Source of the DNA: Mesonia mobilis DSM 19841
GTDB taxonomy: Bacteria; Bacteroidota; Bacteroidia; Flavobacteriales; Flavobacteriaceae
Length of the DNA stretch: 64,000 bases
Direction: 5' to 3'
NCBI RefSeq assembly: GCF_000423405.1
Contig: NZ_KE384013.1
Coordinates: 245,705 to 309,704 of the forward strand
This document shows positions 44,101 through 52,327 of this stretch, in pieces. Every line of letters starts with the position of its first letter. Within the stretch, counting starts at the first letter, position 1. Made by a program: the position numbers and the translations under genes. The notes beneath the pieces were generated by a model. It ran no database searches, had not been told where the DNA came from, and was given only the letters and a program-made list of their open reading frames with translations.

Positions 44101-44593
44101 ATTGGCGAAGAACGAAAACCCGATTCAAGGTTCTTTTATTATTGAAGAATTAACCGAGTTGGTTGAAGAAGCTGTTCTGCAAGAATTTGATAGAATTACA
44201 GAGCGTGGTGGCGTTTTAGGTGCGATGGAAACAATGTACCAACGTTCTAAAATTCAGGAAGAGAGTTTGTATTATGAAACGTTGAAACATAATGGAGATT
44301 TCCCAATCATTGGTGTAAATACATTCTTAAGTAGTAAAGGTTCGCCAACGGTAACTCCGGGAGAAGTGATTAGAGCTACCGAAGAAGAAAAACAGTTTCA
44401 GTTAACGACACTTCAGAAACTACACAAAACTTACGAAAATAGCGCAGACGCAGCTTTAGAAAAAGTACAAAAAGCGGCAGTTCAAAATGAAAATATTTTT
44501 GAAGAGTTGATGGAAGCGACTAAAGTTTGTTCATTAGGTCAGATTACCGAAGCTTTATTTGAAGTAGGAGGGCAGTACCGAAGAAATATGTAG
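41162..44593 (+). CDS. icmF: Fused isobutyryl-CoA mutase with G-protein chaperone domain
   Basis: A 1143-residue adenosylcobalamin-dependent mutase in three parts. Residues 12-145 bind B12, with the ligand histidine in [10 protein letters not shown] (His25). Residues about 195-420 form a MeaB/ArgK-type GTPase with Walker [10 protein letters not shown] (203-211). Residues about 590-1130 form the acyl-CoA mutase barrel, including [34 protein letters not shown] split across the active site. This order is that of IcmF, which rearranges isobutyryl-CoA and butyryl-CoA and carries its own chaperone. Methylmalonyl-CoA mutase is the alternative, but its domain order differs. The gene is single, with an unusual regulatory-looking gap upstream. 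Confidence 0.94.
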   Translation: MEQVKPYKPKHKVRIVTAASLFDGHDAAINIMRRIIQSTGVEVIHLGHDRSVEEVVNTAIQEDANAIAMTSYQGGHTEYFKYMYDLLKEKGADHIKIFGGGGGVILPEEISELHEYGITRIYSPDDGRELGLQGMINELVQQADFAIGDALNGELKELPSKNDKAIARIISSAENFPEVAKSTLDQIHDKNKSIKTPVLGITGTGGAGKSSLVDELVRRFLVDFEEKTIGIISVDPSKRKTGGALLGDRIRMNAINSPRVYMRSLATRQSNLALSKYVQEAIEVLKAAEYDLIILETSGIGQSDTEILDHSDVSLYVMTPEFGAATQLEKIDMLDFADIVAINKFDKRGALDALRDVKKQYQRNHQLWHEDAEKLPVYGTIASQFNDPGMNNLYKKIMDTLVEKTETSLKSDYHISDEMSEKIYVIPPKRVRYLSEIAENNRGYDETVETQVEVAQKLYGIYKTLESATNTKIELTKNGLDEEALEAATSSENEDLVGLLKKEFDRVKMDFDPYNWEEILKWEATVKKYEDPIYTFKVRDKEIKIETHTESLSHLQIPKVALPKYKAWGDLLKWLLQENVPGEFPYTAGLYPFKRQGEDPTRMFAGEGGPERTNRRFHYVSLGLPAKRLSTAFDSVTLYGNDPDERPDIYGKIGNAGVSICCLDDAKKLYSGFDLAHHLTSVSMTINGPAPMLLGFFMNAAIDQQCEKYIKENDLEAEVEEKIKAIYKESGLERPTYRGELPEGNDGLGLMLLGVTGDRVLPEEVYAKIKEETMAVVRGTVQADILKEDQAQNTCIFSTEFALRLMGDVQEYFIQNKVRNFYSVSISGYHIAEAGANPITQLALTLANGFTYVEYYLSRGMDINKFGPNLSFFFSNGIDPEYAVIGRVARRIWSKALKHKYGANPRAQMLKYHIQTSGRSLHAQEIDFNDIRTTLQALYAIYDNCNSLHTNAYDEAITTPTEESVRRAMAIQLIINKELGLAKNENPIQGSFIIEELTELVEEAVLQEFDRITERGGVLGAMETMYQRSKIQEESLYYETLKHNGDFPIIGVNTFLSSKGSPTVTPGEVIRATEEEKQFQLTTLQKLHKTYENSADAALEKVQKAAVQNENIFEELMEATKVCSLGQITEALFEVGGQYRRNM

Positions 44594-44615
44594 GATTTTT
44601 TAAAATAACCCTATC

Positions 44616-44652
44616 AAAAAACCTCTCGAAAAATTAATTCGGGAGGTTTTTT
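44616..44652 (+). terminator. Terminator after icmF
   Basis: AAAAAACCTCTCG/CGGGAGGTTTTTT with one G-U pair and an 11-nt loop, ending in seven T. Confidence 0.88.
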
Positions 44653-44785
44653 TGTTTTAGCCCTATCAAGTTAACAAGTTTTAACGAATTGATTATGTTT
44701 TGGTTAAATAAACTTCAATTAGTAATTTGTTAATATAAATACGTCTGTCTCTAAGTTATCTTTACCAAAAACAAATAGATAGATC

Positions 44786-44983
44786 ATGAAAGAGAAAAGT
44801 ATTACATTTTTAGTATTAGCATTGGTAACAGGAGTTTTAGGATTTGCGTTAGGTAATTTTACCGGAAGCCAAATTCTAAGAGTTTTATTTATAGTTTTTG
44901 CAGATCTTTTTGTGGTTTCAATTTTGGCTAAAGGACTTTTTAGCAATTCTACGCAACTTAAAAAAGTAAAAGTTAGAAAATAA
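44786..44983 (+). CDS. Small membrane protein, DUF1328-like
   Basis: A 65-residue protein with two hydrophobic segments (residues 6-24 and 30-52): FLVLALVTGVLGFALGNFTG, then ILRVLFIVFADLFVVSILAKGLF. The first half strongly resembles DUF1328/YtjA mini membrane proteins. The C-terminus is basic (KKVKVRK). Function unknown; some relatives respond to envelope stress. A shadow frame on the other strand has no support. Confidence 0.75.
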   Translation: MKEKSITFLVLALVTGVLGFALGNFTGSQILRVLFIVFADLFVVSILAKGLFSNSTQLKKVKVRK

Positions 44984-45047
44984 TAACTTCAAAATTACTT
45001 AGTGAAATTATGTATTTCAAATTACCTTTGCTTTAAAGATTTAAAGG

Positions 45048-45686
45048 TTGAAAAGCATCTACTTTACCATATTTATATTGATATCCTTTTGTACAAAAGC
45101 GCAAAAGGATTCTTTAGTTTCTTCTTTAGACTACCAAAATCATTTAAATGAAGAATTTGCGAATCAAGAAACTTCACCTTTAACCGAAGACGATCTCGAA
45201 TCTTTCCAGAGTCTATCCTTTTTTGATATTGATGAAGCGTATATTGTAAAAGCAAAATTCATCCAAACAGAATCGGCTTCCCCTTTTGTGATGCCTACCA
45301 CAACGGAGCGTAAACCTATTTATGTGAAATATGGTGAATTGCATTTTACATTGAAAGGAAAAAAGCTGAGCTTAAATGTTTATCAAAGTCAGCGTTTGTT
45401 AACCGATCCTAAATACAAAGATTATTTATTTATACCGTTTACAGATTTGACTAATGGTGAAAGCACTTATGGCGGAGGAAGGTATTTAGATTTTAAAATC
45501 CCTACTTCGTCAGAAGTAATTTTAGATTTCAATAAAGCTTACAATCCGTATTGCGCGTATAATGGTATTTATTCTTGCCCGATTCCTCCTAAGGAAAATG
45601 ATTTGCCTATAAAGATCGAATCCGGCGTGAAAAAATATGAAAAGCAGGTGGCAAAATCTACTTCCAAAGAATCTTCAGTTAAATAA
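45048..45686 (+). CDS. DUF1684 exported protein
   Basis: A 212-residue protein with a signal peptide (IYFTIFILISFCTKAQ). The C-terminal half is the DUF1684 core: KPIYVKYGELHFTLKGKKLSL, LFIPFTDLTNGESTYGGGRYLDF and DFNKAYNPYCAYN...SCPIPPKENDLPIKIESG. The apparent start is TTG at 45048, since there is no ATG before the signal peptide and an in-frame stop lies just upstream. The family is of unknown function. The 3' end overlaps the convergent crcB gene by 8 bases. Confidence 0.85.
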   Translation: MKSIYFTIFILISFCTKAQKDSLVSSLDYQNHLNEEFANQETSPLTEDDLESFQSLSFFDIDEAYIVKAKFIQTESASPFVMPTTTERKPIYVKYGELHFTLKGKKLSLNVYQSQRLLTDPKYKDYLFIPFTDLTNGESTYGGGRYLDFKIPTSSEVILDFNKAYNPYCAYNGIYSCPIPPKENDLPIKIESGVKKYEKQVAKSTSKESSVK

Positions 45687-46050
45687 ACTTTACCAGCCAC
45701 ATTCCTAAAAATACTGCAGCAAAGCCAACAACGATACTAGCTAAAGCGTAGGCAGCAAAACTTAAGAAGTCTCCAGATTTTAAAAATAAATGACTCTCGT
45801 AAGCAAAGGTTGAAAAGGTGGTAAAGCCTCCACAAAAACCGGTCGCGAGAAGTAAGGTTGTTTCTTGGGAAAGATTTTCAGATTTGGCAAAATATCCTAA
45901 AATAAGTCCGATAAGTAAGCTTCCCAGAATATTCGCTAAAAAAGTACCATAAGGGATTCCCGTGGTTGAATTGTTTAAAAATTTGCCGAGCAGGTAACGA
46001 GCCATACTTCCGGTGCCGCCACCAATAAATACGAGCGCTAAATTTTTCAT
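45679..46050 (-). CDS. crcB: Fluoride channel CrcB
   Basis: A 123-residue membrane protein with four hydrophobic segments. The Fluc/CrcB signature GGGTGSMARYLLGKFLN (residues 10-26) and LLATGFCGGFTTFSTFAYES (67-86) are complete. It forms a dimeric channel that lets fluoride leave the cell. Its start codon directly follows the stop of the upstream SRPBCC gene (TAAATG), so they are co-transcribed. I looked for a fluoride riboswitch upstream of the pair and saw none. Confidence 0.95.
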   Translation of the reverse strand: MKNLALVFIGGGTGSMARYLLGKFLNNSTTGIPYGTFLANILGSLLIGLILGYFAKSENLSQETTLLLATGFCGGFTTFSTFAYESHLFLKSGDFLSFAAYALASIVVGFAAVFLGMWLVKFI

Positions 46051-47133
46051 TTAAATACTTTCGTTTTCAGCCGTCAATAAAGCGTTTTCCTTTCGCTGGA
46101 TCGGAATATAAATTTCGGTTTCCCAATTTGCCGGGTTTGGTTCTAAACCGGGATCGGTTACATAAATTTCAAACGGAGCGATTTCTGTATTCTTTTCAAA
46201 ATCGGTTTTCTGTAAATAACTTTCAGCCTTTTCCCAAGCTTCGGGAAGATTGCTGTAATCACCTTTTAAAGTTACTTTTAGTGCAGTAGTTTTAGGATTG
46301 TAATCACATAAAACATCGCTAGTTGGCGGAGTTGCCATTTCTGTAGGTGTTGGGATGGCGCACGAGAAAATTACCGTATTATTTTCTTCGTTAATTTGGT
46401 TATAGATCGTCATTGGTTGGCCACTCATTTCAATATCCATTTCACTCATAAAGTTAGCTACCGTAGGGAAGAGTTGTTCCATTTTAGCGCTCAAAGCTTT
46501 CGGATTGTTTTTTGAAGCGGTTGTGAGATACATATAATAAGTGCCGCCATATTCAGTTACTCCATCAATATTGATCGAGTATTTTTTCATTTTTTCAGTT
46601 AAAACATCATTTAAGTTATTGAGTCCGCTTTCAAACATTGGATGTAGCATTTCGCTCATCGATTCTTCTTCAAAAGCCATAAAAAGTTTTTCAAAAAAAC
46701 CTTGCTCACCTTTCATTCCCCAAGTCACTTTCGTTTTATTTTCAACAGGTTCAAACTTCCAATAGACATCGCTGGTAGAATTTCCGATAGGCGTTTCAAA
46801 AGTAATTTCTTGATCGATCGATTTATTTGGGATCACCTTTAGGGTTTTCATAGAACCATCCATAGGTTCTTTATCTCCTTTCCAAGAATACGATGCACCT
46901 TCGCCACTTGTATTTTCTGGGTAATTAATTATCATTTTTGGGTCTTCTTCTTTCCAAGGTCCCCAATCTTCCCAAGTTCTATATTCGTTTACTTCATTAA
47001 AAACCATTGTTACGGGAACATTCATCACCATTGTTTCTTCAGCTTGATATTCACCATCGATCGTTGCTACATAGATAGAACCCCCAATAATCACAATAAG
47101 AATTAAGAAAAATAAGTACTTGAAAATCTTCAT
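46051..47133 (-). CDS. Membrane-anchored SRPBCC plus GyrI-like domain protein
   Basis: A 360-residue protein. An N-terminal hydrophobic anchor (IFKYLFFLILIVIIGGSIYVA) is followed by an SRPBCC/polyketide-cyclase-like fold (residues about 30-180: VPVTMVFNEVNEYRTWEDWGPW, then YSWKGDKEPMDGSM) and a GyrI-like small-molecule-binding fold (about 190-350: VTEYGGTYYMYLTT, ending EIYIPIQ). Such two-domain proteins may bind hydrophobic ligands, but their role is unknown. It sits directly in front of crcB. Confidence 0.82.
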   Translation of the reverse strand: MKIFKYLFFLILIVIIGGSIYVATIDGEYQAEETMVMNVPVTMVFNEVNEYRTWEDWGPWKEEDPKMIINYPENTSGEGASYSWKGDKEPMDGSMKTLKVIPNKSIDQEITFETPIGNSTSDVYWKFEPVENKTKVTWGMKGEQGFFEKLFMAFEEESMSEMLHPMFESGLNNLNDVLTEKMKKYSINIDGVTEYGGTYYMYLTTASKNNPKALSAKMEQLFPTVANFMSEMDIEMSGQPMTIYNQINEENNTVIFSCAIPTPTEMATPPTSDVLCDYNPKTTALKVTLKGDYSNLPEAWEKAESYLQKTDFEKNTEIAPFEIYVTDPGLEPNPANWETEIYIPIQRKENALLTAENESI

Positions 47134-47223
47134 TCGATAAATTGTTGAATTTTGTTAAGCTAATATACGTAATTTACAAAAGCTTAATCATTACATTTGT
47201 GAAAACAATTAATAATCTATACA

Positions 47224-49275
47224 ATGAAATTTAAATTTATACCGATGCTTTTAGCGGCATCACTTTTTGTGGTTTCCTGTGAAGATCATAAAAAGGAAGA
47301 AAAAGCTCAAACTTCTACCGAGCAAACAGAAGAAAAAAATAGTGAAGATTTCGACTTTACCGCAGAAGAGTTTGCCGATCTAAAAATACTTCGCTACCAA
47401 ATACCGGGTTGGGAAAACCTTTCACTTAAAGAGCAAAAGTTAGTTTATTATTTAACTCAAGCCGGACTTTCTGGTCGCGATATTATCTGGGATCAAAACT
47501 ACAAGCATAACCTAACGATTAGAAAAGCATTCGAAAACATTTATACCAATTTCGAAGGCGATAAAACCACCGAAAATTGGAAGTTTTTTGAAGAATACTT
47601 AAAAAGAGTTTGGTTCTCTAACGGAATTCATCACCATTACTCGATGGATAAAATGATGCCAGAATTCTCTAAAGAATATTTAAACACGCTTTTAAAAGAA
47701 ACCAATACGCAACTTACCGGTGAAGCTTTTGAAGTTTTATTTAACGATAAAGCGATGAAAAAAGTAAACCTAAATGAAGAGAAAGGTTTAATTAAAGGTT
47801 CTGCGGTTAATTTTTATGGTGAAAATATTACTGCGGAAGAAGTAGATGCTTTTTATGCTGAAAAAAAATCACCGAACCCTCAACAACCCCTTTCTTTTGG
47901 TTTAAACTCTAAACTCGTAAAAGAAAACGGAAAATTAGTTGAAAAAGTTTGGAAAAGCGGCGGAATGTATGGTGAAGCCATCGATGAAATTATCAAGTGG
48001 TTAGAAAAAACACAAGATGTTGCAGAAAACCAAAAGCAAGCCGATGCACTTGGTTTATTGATCAAGTATTACCAAACCGGCGATTTACAAACTTGGGACG
48101 ATTACAACGTCGCTTGGGTTGAAGCTACTGAAGGAAACATCGATTACATCAACAGTTTTATTGAAGTATATAACGACCCGAAAGGTTATCGCGGTTCTTA
48201 CGAAACGATTGTGCAGATCAAAGATTTTGATATGTCTGAAAAAATGAAAGTTTTAGAAGAGAATGTACAGTGGTTCGAAGATAACTCGCCTATTATGGAT
48301 GAGCACAAAAAAGATTCTGTGGTTGGGGTAACTTACAAAACGGTGATCGTTGCTGGAGAAGCGGGTGATGCTTCACCAAGCACACCAATCGGAGTAAATT
48401 TACCAAACGCCAACTGGATTAGAACGCAACACGGAAGTAAATCGGTTTCTTTAGGAAATATCATTCACGCTTACGAAAATGCAGGAGGTTCAGATAAGCT
48501 GAAAGAATTTGCGCACGATGAAGAAGAAATTCAACTTTCTGAAAAATACGGAGCGCAAGCCGATAAATTACATACCGCTCTACACGAAGTAGTTGGTCAC
48601 GCTTCCGGAAAAATTAATCCGGGAATTGGTGAAACGAAAGAAACCTTGAAAAATTATGCCTCGACTATGGAAGAAGGTCGTGCAGATTTAGTAGGGCTTT
48701 ATTTTTTAATGGATCCGAAATTAGAAGAACTTGGCTTAACCGACGACTATGAAAAACTAGGAAAAGCAGCGTATAACGATTACATTAGAAACGGATTAAT
48801 GACGCAATTAACCCGAATCGAACTAGGTAAGGATATTGAAGAGGCTCATATGCGTAACCGCCAATGGGTGAGTGCTTGGGTTTTTGAAAAAGGAAAAGAA
48901 GCCGGAGTAATTACAAAAAAAACGGTTGATGGGAAAACTTCTTTCAAGATCAACGATTACGAAAAATTACGTGAATTATTTGGTGAACTTTTAAAAGAAG
49001 CACAGCGAATTAAATCTGAAGGTGATTTTAAAGCAGCGCAAAATTTAGTTGAAACCTACGGTGTAAAAGTCGATCAAGAAGTTCATGCAGAAGTTTTAGA
49101 AAGAAACAAGAAATTTAAATCGGCTCCGTATAGCGGATTTATAAATCCGGTACTTGTGACAGAAACAGATGAGAATGGCGAGATCAAAACCATTAAAGTA
49201 ACTCAGCCTGAAAGTTTCGAAGAGCAAATGATGATGTATTCTAAAGAATACGGCTTCTTACCAGAAGTTAACTAA
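47224..49275 (+). CDS. Dipeptidyl-peptidase III-like lipoprotein (M49 family)
   Basis: A 683-residue zinc peptidase. The lipobox SLFVVSCED places it as a lipoprotein (Cys19). The zinc motif HEVVGH (about residues 454-459, in LHEVVGHASGKINPG) is the HEXXGH hallmark of family M49, and the second zinc-ligand motif is EEGRAD (about 482-487; EECRAE in well-studied members). M49 enzymes remove dipeptides from peptide N-termini. The related Bacteroidota group often carries a signal sequence, unlike the cytosolic mammalian enzyme. It is a single-gene unit. Confidence 0.9.
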   Translation: MKFKFIPMLLAASLFVVSCEDHKKEEKAQTSTEQTEEKNSEDFDFTAEEFADLKILRYQIPGWENLSLKEQKLVYYLTQAGLSGRDIIWDQNYKHNLTIRKAFENIYTNFEGDKTTENWKFFEEYLKRVWFSNGIHHHYSMDKMMPEFSKEYLNTLLKETNTQLTGEAFEVLFNDKAMKKVNLNEEKGLIKGSAVNFYGENITAEEVDAFYAEKKSPNPQQPLSFGLNSKLVKENGKLVEKVWKSGGMYGEAIDEIIKWLEKTQDVAENQKQADALGLLIKYYQTGDLQTWDDYNVAWVEATEGNIDYINSFIEVYNDPKGYRGSYETIVQIKDFDMSEKMKVLEENVQWFEDNSPIMDEHKKDSVVGVTYKTVIVAGEAGDASPSTPIGVNLPNANWIRTQHGSKSVSLGNIIHAYENAGGSDKLKEFAHDEEEIQLSEKYGAQADKLHTALHEVVGHASGKINPGIGETKETLKNYASTMEEGRADLVGLYFLMDPKLEELGLTDDYEKLGKAAYNDYIRNGLMTQLTRIELGKDIEEAHMRNRQWVSAWVFEKGKEAGVITKKTVDGKTSFKINDYEKLRELFGELLKEAQRIKSEGDFKAAQNLVETYGVKVDQEVHAEVLERNKKFKSAPYSGFINPVLVTETDENGEIKTIKVTQPESFEEQMMMYSKEYGFLPEVN

Positions 49276-49300
49276 GACAAATAGTTAAGTGTAATAAAAA

Positions 49301-49326
49301 AATCCCTTTCTAATTAGAAAGGGATT
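49301..49326. terminator. Bidirectional terminator
   Basis: AATCCCTTTCT/AGAAAGGGATT with a 4-nt loop between convergent genes. The T run is longer on the minus strand (seven), so it mainly serves the response regulator gene. Confidence 0.87.
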
Positions 49327-49329
49327 CTT

Positions 49330-49953
49330 TTAAAAATCATATTTCTTTTCAAGAGCGTAGCGAAGTAGCTCACCTTTGCCGTGTAAGTCTAATTTACGCA
49401 TCATGTTTTTTCGGTGAGTTTCTACGGTTGAAACAGAACAAAACCGAATTTCTGCAATCTCATTAGAAGTTTTTCCTTCGCCAATAAGTCGAAGAATTTC
49501 TCGTTCTGTTTTAGATAAAATAGATTTTTCTTTAGGAGTAGGTTCAGCATCTAAAAAAGAAATATCGAGGCCGGCGTCAAAATAAGAATCTCCATTAATA
49601 ACAGTTTCAATTCCTTTTTTAACATCATTAAGACCAGAGTTCTTAAGAATGTAAGCATCTGCGCCTGCATCTAGCATTTGGCTTACTGCTTCTTGTTGAT
49701 CGAACATCGTAAAGGCAATGACTTTAGTCTTTGGGAATTTCTTTTTGATGATCTTAGTTGCTGTAATGCCATCGATTTTAGGCATACGAATATCGGTAAT
49801 TACTACGTTTGGTTGCTTTTGCTCTATAAGGTCGATTAGTTTTTCACCATCATTTGCCATTCCGATAATTTCGAAATTAGGATCATATTCAAATAATAGG
49901 TTAATACCGTCGATTAAAGATTGATGGTCTTCTGCAATTACAATGGTCGTCAT
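49330..49953 (-). CDS. NarL/FixJ-family response regulator
   Basis: A 207-residue response regulator. The receiver domain (1-120) has EDH at residues 8-10 and the phospho-acceptor Asp54 in VVITDIRMPKIDG. The LuxR-type helix-turn-helix (about 143-205) reads LSKTEREILRLIGEGKTSNEIAEIRFCSVSTVETHRKNMMRKL. It overlaps the kinase gene by 4 bases (ATGA), so the two are a cognate pair. Regulators of this family often bind heptamers arranged 7-2-7, and three such palindromes occur in the window, one upstream of this operon. Confidence 0.94.
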   Translation of the reverse strand: MTTIVIAEDHQSLIDGINLLFEYDPNFEIIGMANDGEKLIDLIEQKQPNVVITDIRMPKIDGITATKIIKKKFPKTKVIAFTMFDQQEAVSQMLDAGADAYILKNSGLNDVKKGIETVINGDSYFDAGLDISFLDAEPTPKEKSILSKTEREILRLIGEGKTSNEIAEIRFCSVSTVETHRKNMMRKLDLHGKGELLRYALEKKYDF

Positions 49954-51710
49954 ATCGGTAAATTTATGATAATACTACTGCCTCGTTCAGGATGAGAGTC
50001 AATTTCTAAACTTCCACCTAAATTTTCAATTCTTTTTTCAATGGTGGTGATACCCACACCTTTTGATTTGGAGAAATTTTGCTTAAAACCTCTACCGTTA
50101 TCTTCCACAATAATGTTTAAGATTGAATTGTGATTGGTAAGTGAAATGTTAGCTTCTGTAGCATTTGCGTGTTTGATAATATTTGTAATGAGTTCTTGTA
50201 TGATTCTGAAAATTTTAATTTCTAATGAATTTTCAAGTCTATTTTTTAGACCAAAATGATCAATTTCAATCTTAATTTTTTCAGAAGAAATATTATTAGT
50301 GAAATTTTGTATCGCCGGCAATAAACCTTGACTGGCAACAACTCCACTACTTTTTTCGTGCGCCATTGTTCTCACGCTTTGATAAGCGTCATTAATTAGA
50401 TTTAGACTGTTGTTGATCGATTTATTGACGATGTTGGGGTCAGATTGATGTTGCTCTAGATTTTGAAGGTTTAATTTTAAAGCAGCTAAAGTGCCACCTA
50501 AATTATCGTGTAAGTTTTCAGCAAGTCGCTGTCGCTCTTTTTCTTGTCCTTCAATAAGAACATCGATACTTCTTAGTTCTTGTTCTTTTAATTCTTTTTC
50601 AATCTTTTGGATTCTAATTTTTTCTTTTTGCTTGGCTAGTAATTGTTTTCTTTTAGCATTTTTAGCGATTAAAATACTAATGCCGGTTCCTAAAATTATA
50701 GAGGCAATTACGACGATAATAAGAATGTTTTGCGTTTGTTTTTTTTCTACAATATCATTTTTTAGCAGCGCGTTTTCTTTCTCTTTTTTCTCTGTTTCAT
50801 ATTTGGTTTGTAACTCATTAATAGCAATGCTTTGGTTAACTTGGTTAAGGCTATCTTGCATCGCTGTATATTTGTTTTTATAGGTTAAAGCTTTCTCGAA
50901 ATTTTGCGTTGCTTTGTAGTAGTTAGATAATTTACCGTAAATTACTTTTTTATAAAATGCAACATTCTCAGTGATTTTAAGGCTGTCTGCTTTTCTTAAA
51001 AAAACTAAAGCTTGGCTTATATTACCTTCTTTTTCATAACTATTTCCTAAGTTTATATAAGAGGTAACTAAGCGCTCTTTAGCTGCATTAGAGTTTTGGT
51101 AAAAATTTAAAACTTTCTTATAATGGTATCTGGCAGAATCTTGTTTGTTTTCAAAACCAGATAATAATAGCGCTAGGTTATTGGTGGTTTTTGCCCATAA
51201 TATGCTATCGTTACTTTTAGCAGCAAAATCTATCGCTTTTTGAAAGTGTTTCTTCGAAGTTTTGTAGGTTTTCGGGCTCCAGAAAACGACACCGTAAGCT
51301 TTGTGGGCGATGGCAAGTTTTTGGGTGTCTCTAACTTTTTTAGCATATTGAAAATAACGGTCTAAAAACTTTTTAGCAGTCTCATTATTTTTACCAGCTC
51401 CATTTTTATGATGTAATTGTAAATTACATTCTGCAACCATTTCTTCATTTCCGATAGTTTCGAAAATTTTAAGCGCCTTAAAAATTTCTTCAGAAGAAGC
51501 TTTTATTTTGTCTTGAGCATCTAAATAATTAGAATAGTTATAATAAAGATAGGCTTTTTTTAAAGCATCGGTTTCATTATTAATTCTTTGCTCATAGTAA
51601 GCAATAGAGTCATTGGTTTCAGTTTTTTGAGCAAAAAATGAAATTGAATAAAGTAGAAATATAAAAATTATTGCTTTACGATACTTCGAGTACGCCGCCA
51701 CATCCTTCAT
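49950..51710 (-). CDS. TPR-containing sensor histidine kinase (HisKA_3)
   Basis: A 586-residue sensor. A signal-like hydrophobic stretch (IIFIFLLYSISFFAQ) precedes about 280 residues of tetratricopeptide repeats in the periplasm, then one membrane segment (ILIIVVIASIILGTGISILI) and a coiled coil. The phospho-accepting His lies in RLAENLHDNLGGTLAALKLN near residue 400. The ATPase domain has DNGRGF near residue 543. The start overlaps the upstream 147-residue gene by 35 bases, unusually long. The signal is unknown; TPRs suggest protein contact. Confidence 0.92.
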   Translation of the reverse strand: MKDVAAYSKYRKAIIFIFLLYSISFFAQKTETNDSIAYYEQRINNETDALKKAYLYYNYSNYLDAQDKIKASSEEIFKALKIFETIGNEEMVAECNLQLHHKNGAGKNNETAKKFLDRYFQYAKKVRDTQKLAIAHKAYGVVFWSPKTYKTSKKHFQKAIDFAAKSNDSILWAKTTNNLALLLSGFENKQDSARYHYKKVLNFYQNSNAAKERLVTSYINLGNSYEKEGNISQALVFLRKADSLKITENVAFYKKVIYGKLSNYYKATQNFEKALTYKNKYTAMQDSLNQVNQSIAINELQTKYETEKKEKENALLKNDIVEKKQTQNILIIVVIASIILGTGISILIAKNAKRKQLLAKQKEKIRIQKIEKELKEQELRSIDVLIEGQEKERQRLAENLHDNLGGTLAALKLNLQNLEQHQSDPNIVNKSINNSLNLINDAYQSVRTMAHEKSSGVVASQGLLPAIQNFTNNISSEKIKIEIDHFGLKNRLENSLEIKIFRIIQELITNIIKHANATEANISLTNHNSILNIIVEDNGRGFKQNFSKSKGVGITTIEKRIENLGGSLEIDSHPERGSSIIINLPI

Positions 51711-52119
51711 CTGGTTGTATGTTGTTTAATATGCTAAAACTTCCGTCACATAGATCTTCCCAAGCTTTTAATCGTTTATCGTTAACTAATCTAATAAATT
51801 GTGATAAAACAGTGGAGGGAGAAAAATCTTGTGGTTTTTGGTTATAAATTAATACTTGTAACTTATTGTTAGGGAAATTGTTAATTCCGAAATTAGATAA
51901 GATTATATGCAAATTTATACTTGTGGCAGAAGGTTGGCCGCTGTAAGAATTAGAGGTGTTGTCTGAAATAGCAACTAATAAGCTGGTACAAGCTTGAGAA
52001 TTTATAGCGTTGATAGAATAGCTGTAAAAGTTTGTGTTAGGTACCGGGATAGTTAAATTTAAAATACCATTTTGTACGCTACTCGTATTGCTGTTAATTC
52101 TAAAATTTACTACACTCAT
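51676..52119 (-). CDS. Unknown 147-residue protein upstream of the two-component system
   Basis: A protein I do not recognise, starting MSVVNFRINSNTSSVQNGIL. It is rich in Ser/Asn and alternating hydrophobic residues (LNLTIPVPNTNFYSYSIN, SINLHIILSNFGIN), suggesting a beta-sandwich, with a short helical C-terminal part (LSQFIRLVNDKRLKAWEDLC) and the end PDEGCGGVLEVS. There is no signal peptide. Its end overlaps the kinase start by 35 bases, so the three genes form one operon. A palindrome at 52174-52191 lies just upstream. It may be a partner or target of the kinase, but this is inference from position. Confidence 0.65.
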   Translation of the reverse strand: MSVVNFRINSNTSSVQNGILNLTIPVPNTNFYSYSINAINSQACTSLLVAISDNTSNSYSGQPSATSINLHIILSNFGINNFPNNKLQVLIYNQKPQDFSPSTVLSQFIRLVNDKRLKAWEDLCDGSFSILNNIQPDEGCGGVLEVS

Positions 52120-52173
52120 TTTTGGAAGATTTTGATTAGAAAGTAAAAATGAACATTTGCAAAGATTTAAAGC

Positions 52174-52191
52174 ATACCCGATTGAGGGTAT
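52174..52191. promoter_or_regulatory. NarL-type palindrome, site C
   Basis: ATACCC-GATTGA-GGGTAT, a perfect inverted repeat 55 bp upstream of the 147-residue gene. As heptamers it is TACCCGA-TT-GAGGGTA. On the minus strand a -7-like TAAATCTTTG lies a few bases downstream, so the site would overlap the -33 region. Same layout as sites A and B. Confidence 0.6.
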
Positions 52192-52327
52192 ATTTGTTTC
52201 GAAAGTAAAAAGATCAGATTATAAAACCTAAAGTTTATTATTTATAACCAATTTTTTTGAATTCTTTTTAATCGCTCATTGCGTTTTAAGGGTAAAGTTG
52301 AATATGAGAAAAGCTTCGTTTAAAAAA

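Noticed and set aside
45679-47223. Possible fluoride riboswitch for crcB
   Set aside because: I found no crcB-motif sequence or pseudoknot before crcB or before its upstream partner gene.
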